Assembly (NCBI GenBank): GCA_903825245.1
Contig: CAIJZX010000014.1
Coordinates: 65,655 to 97,662 of the forward strand
Reading direction: 5' to 3'
Source of the DNA: Candidatus Kerfeldbacteria bacterium
GTDB lineage: Bacteria > Patescibacteriota > Patescibacteriia > SBBC01 > CAIJZX01
Length of the DNA: 32,008 nucleotides
This document shows, one piece after another, positions 22,645 to 29,884 of this stretch. Made by a program: the position numbers and the translations under genes. The notes beneath the pieces are model-generated. The model worked only from the letters and a program-made list of their open reading frames with translations, did no database searches and was not told the origin of the DNA. How positions within the stretch are numbered: the first letter of the stretch is position 1; each line of letters starts with the position of its first letter.

Positions 22645-25600
22645 GAATGAGCTTCTGCTTGAGATGCTGACCGTTCGCATCCAACCGATAAAAGAGAATG
22701 CTGGGCGGGATATTACGACCGGTTTCTGAACGACCATCCCAGCTAACCTGATGCTGGCCAGCGGGCAACTTCGACCAGTTCCACTGACGAACGCGGCGAC
22801 CGAGGAGATCGTAGATCGTCAGCGTTGCCGCCTGATCAGTCGGGAGCGAGAATCGCAACGCCACCGACCCTCTAAATGGATTGGGCATCGGCGGCGCCAG
22901 TGACAATCTGAATCCGTGTTCCGGTTCGACCGCGTTCACCGGTTGTCCGAGGATGACGGTCTTTCGCGTGCTGTTGTTGAGATAATTCACTTCGTCATCC
23001 AATACAAACGGATTGACGACAACCTCAACACTGTGAGTATCCGGTAGTGCAACCTTCCAAGGGAGCGAAACCTGTGCGGACTGACTAGCCCCCAAAGAAA
23101 GTGTCGTCTCGTTGAGCTTCAGATGATTGTCCCACAGCTCAACTACCACGCTGTCCACAGCGCTGCTTCCCAGATTTCGTACAGTTGCCAGCACAGTCAC
23201 GCTATCGCCACCTGAAACCATGTTACGTGAGATAACGAACACCGAATCGACAGCGACGTCGTTATATGGTGCCAATTCAACGGTAGCAACGCTGTTGAAC
23301 GACACGCTATCTGCGAGATCGGTAGCGATCGCCTCGATACGATACAGTCCGGCCGCACCATCGAGGGGCACGCTTCCGCTGAAGATGCCATCGTTCGCCA
23401 AACTGTCACTGTGTGCTCCATCGTCGTACATCTGGAGCACATAGCTGGTTGTATCAGGACGAACAACGGTCACATTCCAGCTTGTATTCGGCTGTGGTTG
23501 GCCAACCTGCTGGAGAGATGCTCGCAGTTGAACCGTTCCGCTGTTGTACACAACATTGCTAGAGGTTTCAACCTTAGCTGACCTCGTTGTAGCCACTTCA
23601 AAGGTGACTGCATACTGATCGTCTTGCGTTACACCAGTTTGATCAAACACCGCTGACCAAGTACCTGGCTCAGGATTGTCGACCGTATAGATGGCCAGCG
23701 TCCACTGACTATCCTGCTGATAGTGCAATCCTGGCGTGGTCAACGTATCATCCGGAGTCAGAAGTGTTCCGTCGGGTTTACGAATTTCGTAGTAGGGAAA
23801 TTCAGCCACCATCGAAATCCGTAGCATGGGTGTATTGGGTACGACCGTTGAGCGTTCCGTGACCTGATCCCAAGGCAACGGACCTTCGTCAGTCAACAGG
23901 ATACTAAGCACGGTGTCGCTTTCCGCTTGAGCTTGATGAGGTGCAATCACCGCGTCTGACTTAGTGACAGGCGGAACTCCGCGCAGAATGCCCTCCAAAA
24001 ACGGGTAAAGGTTCTGTGCGTTCTCAAATGTCCTATCAAGCCCTGGGTAACACACGCTATTTGAATAGTGCTGGACTGAGGAAATACCCAGGTCGGTATC
24101 GATATAGCTGTGGCTGATATTATTCCACATCACCGCAGCATCAACTCCGACTACGCCATCGTTGAGGTAATCGAGACCGAAGGTATACCACTTCCGAGTA
24201 GATGCCCATGCCGGCACCGTCAGTGAATATGCCGGACCAATGAACGTCTGGGTACCCGCGAAAGCCCACATATTGACCCCTGGATCATACACGATTTCCG
24301 CCGAATGGGCGCCCCTGGAACTGTTCATGGACTTATCGCCCAAATTCGGATTATCGTAATTCAGGTTGTTGAGAAACACTGATCCCGGCAGGAGATCGCC
24401 AACACCATTCCCGGACAACAGACAATTGAATGGCTGTGTCTTCTTCAACCACTGCGACACAGTCTTCATCCGAAATGCCTGAAGAATCAAATCAACGCCG
24501 TGATTTGGGGTACCGAGTGTGATCAGATTCTTGATACGGCTATCAGTTGGGCGCTGGCGAATGTACTGACGCACCACGAGACCACCCATACTGTGAGCAA
24601 TCACGTCAACATCTTGACCGGGAAAGTACTGATCAAGATGATCGGCCAATTGTTTTGCAAGCACACTCGGCTGATCATTATTCGGAATGAAGTCAAAAGC
24701 GTCGGTGGTATACCCGAGAGCATCGAAATAAGCCCGCATGGTATTCCATTCCGGCGCATTACCGCAGTACCCATGAACAAACACGATGGGTCTACGAATT
24801 GGATCGGGAGTTGAAAGAGTAAACTCCTGCACCCGGTTGTTTCCATCGTCTGTCACGTAAATATTTCCATTGCGTCCAGTAGCTACGCCATAGGGGGATG
24901 AAAACTGACCATTCCCATATCCAGTGGTTCCCCATTGCAGAATGTATGAACCATTATTGGAGAACTTCTGAACACGGTTATTCCTGGTATCAGCTACATA
25001 TACGAACCCATTAGGGTCGGTAGTAACGCTCAGCGGTGTATTGAAGTTACTGTTTCCTGTTCCACCGCTTCCCCATTTCAGGATAAAATCACCATTACTG
25101 GTGAATTTCTGTACTCGGTTATTCCTCTCGTCTGTAACATAGACTCCACCATTTGAATCAACGGTAATGCCCATCGGGGAACGGAATTTTCCATCCCCCA
25201 AACCAAAGGATCCCCACTGAAGTATATAGGATCCATTGTTGGTGAATTTCTGAATACGTTCGTTGCTCTCGTCAGCGACATAGACGTTTCCACTTTGATC
25301 AGTCGCGATCCCCCAAGGAAAATGGAATTGACCATCACCCTCACCACTATTTCCCCACTTCAGAAGGAAGGTACCGTCGCTAGAGAACTTTTGAATACGG
25401 CCGGTCTGGCCGTCAACAACAAAAACGTTATTTGCGGGATCAATTGCGATTCCGGCCGGGTACATAAATTGGCCATCACCCGAACCACTACTTCCCCACT
25501 TCAGAAGGAAGGTGCCATCGCTCGTAAACTTCTGGATTCGGTTATTCTCGCTATCAACAACGTACACGTTTCCACTTACATCCACCGCTACACCAATCGG

Positions 25601-25747
25601 GAAGCTGAATTGTCCATCACCACTGCCCGGAGAACCCCATGTCAGAGTAAAAACTGGCGGGTCCTCAGCTCTAACTGACTGCACGCTGATCATCAAAGAT
25701 ACAATGACCAATACAAACGTGAACAAATTGTCAACGAGCCTCTTCAT
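22634..25747 (-). CDS. Secreted six-bladed NHL / lipase / CARDB protein with type IX-like sorting domain
   Basis: 1037 residues; ATG 25747 with GGAGGGGTG upstream. The signal peptide ends near VRA (27). Residues about 41-311 are six NHL repeats of exactly 47 residues (each G-x-GDGQF-x(2)P...VYV-D-x-NNR-QKF), which would close a six-bladed propeller. About 318-560 is an alpha/beta hydrolase of the lipase/PGAP1 type: PIVFVHGYCGN (oxyanion loop), AHSMGG with nucleophile Ser386, and LGTPNHG. Then come a proline/threonine-poor beta region, a CARDB-like domain (about 830-930) and a C-terminal PNPFRGSVALRFSLP ... YDLLGRRV ... LFYRLDANG tail (about 950-1037) of the Por-secretion/FlgD-Ig type. It is probably a secreted or surface esterase; the substrate is unknown. 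Confidence 0.85.
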   Translation of the reverse strand: MKRLVDNLFTFVLVIVSLMISVQSVRAEDPPVFTLTWGSPGSGDGQFSFPIGVAVDVSGNVYVVDSENNRIQKFTSDGTFLLKWGSSGSGDGQFMYPAGIAIDPANNVFVVDGQTGRIQKFSSDGTFLLKWGNSGEGDGQFHFPWGIATDQSGNVYVADESNERIQKFTNNGSYILQWGSFGLGDGKFRSPMGITVDSNGGVYVTDERNNRVQKFTSNGDFILKWGSGGTGNSNFNTPLSVTTDPNGFVYVADTRNNRVQKFSNNGSYILQWGTTGYGNGQFSSPYGVATGRNGNIYVTDDGNNRVQEFTLSTPDPIRRPIVFVHGYCGNAPEWNTMRAYFDALGYTTDAFDFIPNNDQPSVLAKQLADHLDQYFPGQDVDVIAHSMGGLVVRQYIRQRPTDSRIKNLITLGTPNHGVDLILQAFRMKTVSQWLKKTQPFNCLLSGNGVGDLLPGSVFLNNLNYDNPNLGDKSMNSSRGAHSAEIVYDPGVNMWAFAGTQTFIGPAYSLTVPAWASTRKWYTFGLDYLNDGVVGVDAAVMWNNISHSYIDTDLGISSVQHYSNSVCYPGLDRTFENAQNLYPFLEGILRGVPPVTKSDAVIAPHQAQAESDTVLSILLTDEGPLPWDQVTERSTVVPNTPMLRISMVAEFPYYEIRKPDGTLLTPDDTLTTPGLHYQQDSQWTLAIYTVDNPEPGTWSAVFDQTGVTQDDQYAVTFEVATTRSAKVETSSNVVYNSGTVQLRASLQQVGQPQPNTSWNVTVVRPDTTSYVLQMYDDGAHSDSLANDGIFSGSVPLDGAAGLYRIEAIATDLADSVSFNSVATVELAPYNDVAVDSVFVISRNMVSGGDSVTVLATVRNLGSSAVDSVVVELWDNHLKLNETTLSLGASQSAQVSLPWKVALPDTHSVEVVVNPFVLDDEVNYLNNSTRKTVILGQPVNAVEPEHGFRLSLAPPMPNPFRGSVALRFSLPTDQAATLTIYDLLGRRVRQWNWSKLPAGQHQVSWDGRSETGRNIPPSILFYRLDANGQHLKQKLIHLQ
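24815..25627 (-). repeat. Six 141-bp tandem coding repeats (NHL propeller)
   Basis: Six copies of a 47-codon unit in the lipase-like gene, in phase with no length variation. The copies are similar but not identical in DNA, so this is an old domain expansion, not a recent one. Confidence 0.85.
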
Positions 25748-25812
25748 AACACCCCTCCGGTGCTATTGCTAACGAACCATTCGCCAGCAATAAAACAGAG
25801 GTTGCCCGAGCA

Positions 25813-25841
25813 CACTTTACTCTTTCTTGCTCAATTGTCAA
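25813..25841 (-). promoter_or_regulatory. Promoter of the NHL/lipase gene
   Basis: Minus-strand TTGACA (25841-25836), 17-base spacer, AAAGTG (25818-25813), or AAGTGT with an 18-base spacer. The -10 is weak; the -35 is perfect. Confidence 0.45.
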
Positions 25842-25885
25842 GCCTAATTAGGGAGAATTTTGTGAACAATAAAACACCATCAACC

Positions 25886-25913
25886 ATCTACTACACCCTG
25901 TAGTAGATTTTTT
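25886..25913 (+). terminator. Terminator-like hairpin beyond rfbA, oriented to the plus strand
   Basis: ATCTACTACA (25886-25895), loop CCC, TGTAGTAGAT (25899-25908), then a T-run on the plus strand. It lies just after the rfbA stop on the minus strand, where it has an A-run before it and no good U-run after it. No plus-strand gene is known to end here, so it may be a bidirectional terminator used by rfbA or may block antisense transcription. Confidence 0.5.
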
Positions 25914-25914
25914 G

Positions 25915-26646
25915 TTATTCGATTTTTTCGCCCTGTGCTTTGGCCACCAGCAACCCGGCTTTGAGGAGCGAACTCGGCGTGCCGGTATCAAGCCACTCGC
26001 CGGTGTACATCCGTACGTCGAGTTGACCTCGTTCGAGGTACGCTTTATGAATGTCGGTAATTTCAATTTCGCCGCGCGCGGACGGGACGAGGTTTTTCGC
26101 AATCTCCACCACCTGGTGATCGAAAATATAGAGGCCGATGAGCGCAAAGTTACTCTTCGGCTGAGTCGGCTTTTCTTCAATCGATAATACTTTTCCGTCA
26201 GCATCGAATTCCACCACACCGAACGGTCGCGCGTCGGATACTTCACGAGCAAAGACGCGTCCACCGCTGGTGAATGTGGTTATCGCATCATGAACTTCTT
26301 CATCCTTTCCAAGGAATAAATTATCACCAAGAATCATCGTCACTGAGCCGTCATCGATAAACGACGCACCGATGCGAAAGGCGTCGGCTAAGCCGGCTGG
26401 TTTGTCTTGAATTTCGTACGTGAATTTCGCACCCCATTCCTTGCCTGAACCAAGTACGTGGAGAAAATCGCCGGCGCGTTCAGGCGCGACAATGATGAGA
26501 ATATCTTTGATGCCGGCGTTCAATAACGTCTGCAACGGATAAAACACCATCGGCTTGTCGTAAATCGGTAAGAGTTGTTTACTCGTCACCAATGTCAGCG
26601 GTCTCAATCTTGTTCCTGTTCCTCCGGCTAATATTATACCTTTCAT
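25915..26646 (-). CDS. rfbA: Glucose-1-phosphate thymidylyltransferase
   Basis: 243 residues from MKGIILAGGTGTRLRPLT. It makes dTDP-glucose from dTTP and glucose-1-phosphate, the first step of dTDP-rhamnose synthesis. Evidence: the GGTGTRLRP nucleotide-binding loop (8-16), SKQLLPIYDKPMVFYPL with the catalytic Lys, ILGDNLF (Asp for metal), FGVVEFD, IEEKPTQPKSNFALIGLYIF, and WLDTGTPSSLL. It is shorter at the C-terminus than Enterobacteria RmlA (about 290 residues), a form also common elsewhere. The alternative ATG at 26664, which overlaps the rfbD stop as TAATG, would add six residues. The internal ATG at 26646 fits the family start and has AAGG upstream. It is the last gene of the rhamnose operon. 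Confidence 0.9.
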   Translation of the reverse strand: MKGIILAGGTGTRLRPLTLVTSKQLLPIYDKPMVFYPLQTLLNAGIKDILIIVAPERAGDFLHVLGSGKEWGAKFTYEIQDKPAGLADAFRIGASFIDDGSVTMILGDNLFLGKDEEVHDAITTFTSGGRVFAREVSDARPFGVVEFDADGKVLSIEEKPTQPKSNFALIGLYIFDHQVVEIAKNLVPSARGEIEITDIHKAYLERGQLDVRMYTGEWLDTGTPSSLLKAGLLVAKAQGEKIE

Positions 26647-26663
26647 TGTATGCGCCTTAATCA

Positions 26664-27512
26664 TTAATCCTTCAACCCGTATATACCATACCCGAGTTCC
26701 GTTAAATAGTCACGCAACGCTTCCTTCCACGGACGCATCAGCGGTTGTTTCGTATTCAGCAGCGTCGACCACTGCGGGCGCTTCGCCGGGCGCGGAAATT
26801 CATCAGATGAACACGGCACAACCGGCGTTGAAATACCAGCTTGGGAAAATATTTCCTTCGTAAAATCGAACCACGTCGTTTCTTCTTCGTTGACGCCGTG
26901 GTAAACGCCGCTCGGCGAGCGATTTACAACTAAGTGCTTCAGAAACACTGCGAGATCTTTCGTGTAGGTCGGTTTGCCGTGCTGATCGTTGACCACCTTC
27001 AGTTCCGGTTTTGTTTTGGCTAATTCCAACATCGTCGATACGAAATTTTTACCACCGGAACCATACAGCCACGACGTACGAACAAGATAAAACAAATGCG
27101 CATTCGCCATCAACTCTTTTTCACCGTTCGCTTTCGTCCGACCATAGGCGTTGACGGGCGCAATCGTCCCATCTTCTGTATAACCGTGCTCGTTATTACC
27201 GTCGAACACGTAGTCAGTACTGATATGAATCAGGCGAATATTCCGCAACTGACAAGCTTTCGCCAAATGGCCAACCGCCGTAGCATTGACATGATTGGCG
27301 ACCAGCTCATCCTCTTCACATTTGTCGACCGCGGTAAAGGCCGCGCAATTCACCACTACCGTTGGTTGATACAAGTCGAGTGCGCGAGCAATCGATGACG
27401 GGTTGGTAATATCGACGTCGGGTAAATCTGCGCCGATCGGATCGAGGTCGAACCAGGTTTCCATCACCGCTTGGCCGAGCATGCCTTTCGATCCGATAAC
27501 AAGGGTTTTCAT
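26664..27512 (-). CDS. rfbD: dTDP-4-dehydrorhamnose reductase
   Basis: 282 residues from the ATG at 27512, whose ATGA overlaps the end of the DUF475 gene; a longer frame upstream lies inside that gene. It catalyses the last NADPH-dependent step to dTDP-L-rhamnose. Evidence: Rossmann motif VIGSKGMLGQAV (4-15), ADLPDVDITN, NCAAFTAVDKCEED, HISTDYVFDG (substrate loop with the catalytic Ser/Thr), YGRTKANGE (Tyr-x3-Lys catalytic pair), RTSWLYG and the C-terminal RPQWSTLLNTK. The order rfbB, DUF475, rfbD, rfbA places it inside one transcript. The 3,5-epimerase gene rfbC, which supplies its substrate, is not in the window. Confidence 0.92.
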   Translation of the reverse strand: MKTLVIGSKGMLGQAVMETWFDLDPIGADLPDVDITNPSSIARALDLYQPTVVVNCAAFTAVDKCEEDELVANHVNATAVGHLAKACQLRNIRLIHISTDYVFDGNNEHGYTEDGTIAPVNAYGRTKANGEKELMANAHLFYLVRTSWLYGSGGKNFVSTMLELAKTKPELKVVNDQHGKPTYTKDLAVFLKHLVVNRSPSGVYHGVNEEETTWFDFTKEIFSQAGISTPVVPCSSDEFPRPAKRPQWSTLLNTKQPLMRPWKEALRDYLTELGYGIYGLKD

Positions 27513-28429
27513 GTCCGTTTTTTGGCTAATTGTAATTCCCGTTCTGAGAGCACAATAAATATGACTAACAGAATAATAGTATTCAACGGTGCTACCCAAA
27601 ACGGATATTCATGACCAAAGCTTTCCAGAATCATCAACCCCCCGAGCACGCCGAGCGAATACATCGCGCCATTTTTTAGGTAGGCATACCGTTGCACCAA
27701 CTTCAAACCGCGAACCGTCACCTGCCGCACGACAATTGCACCGAGGCCATTGCCAATCAGAATCAACGGCACCGACATGGTAAAAGCAAAGGCGCCAATC
27801 ACGCCATCAATCGAGAACGAAGCATCGAGTATTTCAAGATACAGAATCGCGCTCCAGGCCGCGCGTGCTTGCGCCACGAGACTGTTTTCCGTCGACTCGG
27901 CGTTCTTGCGAAAACCATCGGTCATGAAGTACGCCATTGAACCAACGGCCGCGGCTAAACCCATGGCCGAACTGACATGCAGCGCCGCAACCAATAACAG
28001 CGTAAAGAGGATCGACACGATGGCGTAGAACCAGGCCGCTTGGCGATGAAGAAAGTGCTCCACCAGAAAGGCATAACTTTTTTTCTCTAAGAAGAGCCAC
28101 CCCAAAAAAACCATAGCCAAGTATGTTCCTCCGCCGATAAGCAATAATGGTTTCGAAGTTTTCAGTGCCGCTTCTACCGCCGCACTGCCGCTCCACACCA
28201 TATGCCACATACCGCCAAATGATAACGAGGGACTGGCCATCCAGACAATCGCAAACGGCAAGATACCGCGCACTAAAACCACGGCGATAATAATACCCCA
28301 GGTCATGAAGAAACGCTGGAATTTTTCCGGCAACGATTGCAGTACGTGCGCGTTGACGACCGCATTATCAAGACTGCTGATTATTTCAAACAGCGCCAAG
28401 CCGACAATGACGATCAAGATGCTCCACAT
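27509..28429 (-). CDS. DUF475 (TerC-like) integral membrane protein
   Basis: 306 residues with about eight hydrophobic segments. Family features are the acidic motifs inside membrane helices: LFEIISSLDNAVVNA (about residues 13-27) and LEILDASFSIDGVIGAFAF (about 198-216). These match the DUF475 subgroup of the TerC family, membrane proteins associated with tellurite resistance and, in TerC itself, metal-ion handling (manganese export in some species). The acidic residues could bind a cation. It begins six bases after rfbB stops and its end overlaps rfbD, so it is translated with the rhamnose genes although it has no known part in that pathway. Start ATG 28429 has no clear ribosome site. Confidence 0.85.
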   Translation of the reverse strand: MWSILIVIVGLALFEIISSLDNAVVNAHVLQSLPEKFQRFFMTWGIIIAVVLVRGILPFAIVWMASPSLSFGGMWHMVWSGSAAVEAALKTSKPLLLIGGGTYLAMVFLGWLFLEKKSYAFLVEHFLHRQAAWFYAIVSILFTLLLVAALHVSSAMGLAAAVGSMAYFMTDGFRKNAESTENSLVAQARAAWSAILYLEILDASFSIDGVIGAFAFTMSVPLILIGNGLGAIVVRQVTVRGLKLVQRYAYLKNGAMYSLGVLGGLMILESFGHEYPFWVAPLNTIILLVIFIVLSERELQLAKKRT

Positions 28430-28435
28430 ACAGTT

Positions 28436-29449
28436 TTACGCTGAACGATACTGCGATTCGTAATATTTTTTAAAGTCGCCACTCGTAATTGGCTGCCACC
28501 ACTCCGGATGATCCTTGTACCAGCGCACCACTTGGCGTAATCCTTCGTCCGGCGCGACCAATGGCTTCCAGCCGAGGACAGAAATCTTGGCTGTATCGAC
28601 GGCGTAGCGGCGATCATGGCCCGGTCGGTCGGTTACGTGTTCAATCATCGACTCGTCAGCTTTCAATTCATCGAGGATTAACTTTGTCACTTGCAAATTC
28701 ACCCACTCCGGCTGGTGATTCGCGCCGATATTGTAGATTTCGCCGCGATTTCCCTTCTCAATGATCAGATCAATCGCGCGGCAATGATCATCAACGTGTA
28801 GCCAGTCGCGAATTTGCTGGCCGTCGCCGTAGACCGGGACTTTCTTGCCCTGAATCAGATTCGTCACAAACAACGGCAACATTTTTTCCGGATATTGGTA
28901 CGGACCGTAATTATTGGTGCATCGCGATAATACAACTGGCACTTTGTGCGTTCGCGCATACGCTAATACCAGTAAATCACCGGCCGCCTTAGCCGCTGAA
29001 TATGGCGATGACGGATGGAGCATGTCGGTTTCTTTCGAGTACTGTCCGACTTCAACATCGCCGTACACTTCGTCGGTTGAAATCTGATAAAACAGCTTGA
29101 TGCTATGCTCTTTCGCCGCGTCCAACAACGTTTGCACGCCAAGTACCCCCGTCACGAGAAATTCTTGACTGCCTTTAATCGAACGATCGACGTGCGATTC
29201 GGCAGCGAAGTTAATAATTATCTCGATGCCGTTTTTCATCACCTCAGCCACCGCTGTCGCATCGGCGATATCGCCCTGTACAAAATGGTAGCGCGGATCA
29301 GTATCGATGTCTTTTAGGTTCGCTAAGTTCCCGGCGTAGGTTAATTTATCAAAATTCCAAATCTCCCAATCGGGATGAACGCGCAGGGCGTGATGGATGT
29401 AATTGGAACCAATAAACCCAGCCCCACCTGTCACAAGCACTTTTTTCAT
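28436..29449 (-). CDS. rfbB: dTDP-glucose 4,6-dehydratase
   Basis: 337 residues; converts dTDP-glucose to dTDP-4-dehydro-6-deoxyglucose with bound NAD. Evidence: MKKVLVTGGAGFIGSNYI (G-x2-G-x2-G dinucleotide loop), NFDKLTYAGNLANL, NFAAESHVDRSI, QISTDEVYGDVE (catalytic Thr-Asp-Glu), YSAAKAAGD (Tyr-x3-Lys), SRCTNNYGPYQYPEKMLP and VYGDGQQIRDWLHVDDHC. Every hallmark residue is present and length is normal. The ATG at 29449 overlaps the stop of the GIY-YIG gene (ATGA), so translation is probably coupled. A 16-base stretch of its glycine-loop codons reappears in inverted orientation at 29714-29729. Confidence 0.95.
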   Translation of the reverse strand: MKKVLVTGGAGFIGSNYIHHALRVHPDWEIWNFDKLTYAGNLANLKDIDTDPRYHFVQGDIADATAVAEVMKNGIEIIINFAAESHVDRSIKGSQEFLVTGVLGVQTLLDAAKEHSIKLFYQISTDEVYGDVEVGQYSKETDMLHPSSPYSAAKAAGDLLVLAYARTHKVPVVLSRCTNNYGPYQYPEKMLPLFVTNLIQGKKVPVYGDGQQIRDWLHVDDHCRAIDLIIEKGNRGEIYNIGANHQPEWVNLQVTKLILDELKADESMIEHVTDRPGHDRRYAVDTAKISVLGWKPLVAPDEGLRQVVRWYKDHPEWWQPITSGDFKKYYESQYRSA

Positions 29450-29729
29450 TTTGAGAGTGTGATTAACCGCTTAAATAATTCGTGCTTCGCGCTTCCGTGT
29501 GCCTTAAGACGTTTTTCACGGTTACGAGCTAATTTTTCTGTTAGATATGCCTCATAATAAACTAACTTCCACGGTCGATATCGTTTGGTCGAAAACACTC
29601 TGCCCAAATTATGCAACTTGAGTCGCTCACGAAGATCGTCTGCCGACCCGATATATCTCTCGTTCTTAATTGCGCTTTCAATCAAATAGACGTAGTACAT
29701 TTTTCAGATTTCTACAGGTGGGGCTGGGT
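29416..29729. repeat. 16-base exact inverted repeat flanking the GIY-YIG gene
   Basis: ACCCAGCCCCACCTGT at 29416-29431 (antisense of the rfbB glycine loop) and its exact reverse complement at 29714-29729 (in the broken epimerase start). About 280 bases lie between the two arms, holding the GIY-YIG gene and the first codons of rfbB. Confidence 0.75.
29446..29700 (-). CDS. Small stand-alone GIY-YIG domain protein
   Basis: 84 residues, the size of the UPF0213/YhbQ-like GIY-YIG proteins. The domain fills the protein: YYVYLIES (the GIY strand appears as YVYLI), RYIGSADDLRERLKLHN (YIG with catalytic Arg), KRYRPWKLVYYEAYLTEKLARNREKRLK with the metal-binding Glu region (EAY and ARNREKRLK). Members cut or bind DNA; single-domain copies are numerous in some genomes and behave like mobile genes. 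It overlaps the rfbB start (ATGA) and follows a broken epimerase 5' end, an unusual place for a nuclease gene. No strong ribosome site; start ATG 29700. Confidence 0.88.
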   Translation of the reverse strand: MYYVYLIESAIKNERYIGSADDLRERLKLHNLGRVFSTKRYRPWKLVYYEAYLTEKLARNREKRLKAHGSAKHELFKRLITLSK

Positions 29730-29765
29730 GAACCCCGCACCGCCGGTAATAAGTACTTTAGTCAT
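29712..29765 (-). pseudogene. Broken 5' end of an NAD-dependent epimerase/dehydratase gene
   Basis: The minus-strand ATG at 29765 reads MTKVLITGGAGF, the exact start of an SDR sugar epimerase/dehydratase, then TQPHL and a TAG stop (29714-29712). The dinucleotide-loop codons differ from those of rfbB at nearly every third position, so this is a remnant of a different gene or an old copy, not a fresh duplication. It sits eleven bases before the GIY-YIG start, so it may now serve as the leader of the operon. The codons after GAGF coincide with the inverted 16-base copy of rfbB sequence. Confidence 0.7.
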
Positions 29766-29837
29766 TCTACGTATGTTGTTAATACCTGAATAAAGCTCTA
29801 GGGCATCTTGTTTAGAATTCTTCCGTGCCAGAAGGAA

Positions 29838-29846
29838 AGTATAACA
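29838..29846 (-). promoter_or_regulatory. Possible extended -10 promoter of the rhamnose operon
   Basis: Minus-strand TGT-TATACT (29846-29838) about 75 bases before the epimerase remnant. There is no good -35, so it would depend on the TGn extension. It lies directly behind the terminator of the upstream HTH gene. Confidence 0.4.
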
Positions 29847-29854
29847 TAGGACAA

Positions 29855-29883
29855 AGAAAAACCGCTACAGAACTGTATAGCGG
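29855..29883 (-). terminator. Intrinsic terminator of the four-HTH gene
   Basis: Minus-strand CCGCTA...TAGCGG with inner ACAG/CTGT (29883-29862), followed by TTTTTC. It begins right after the stop codon. Confidence 0.8.
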
Positions 29884-29884
29884 A

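Noticed and set aside
24815-25627. CRISPR array suggested by regular 141-base repetition
   Set aside because: The repeats are coding NHL units without spacers, in one long reading frame.
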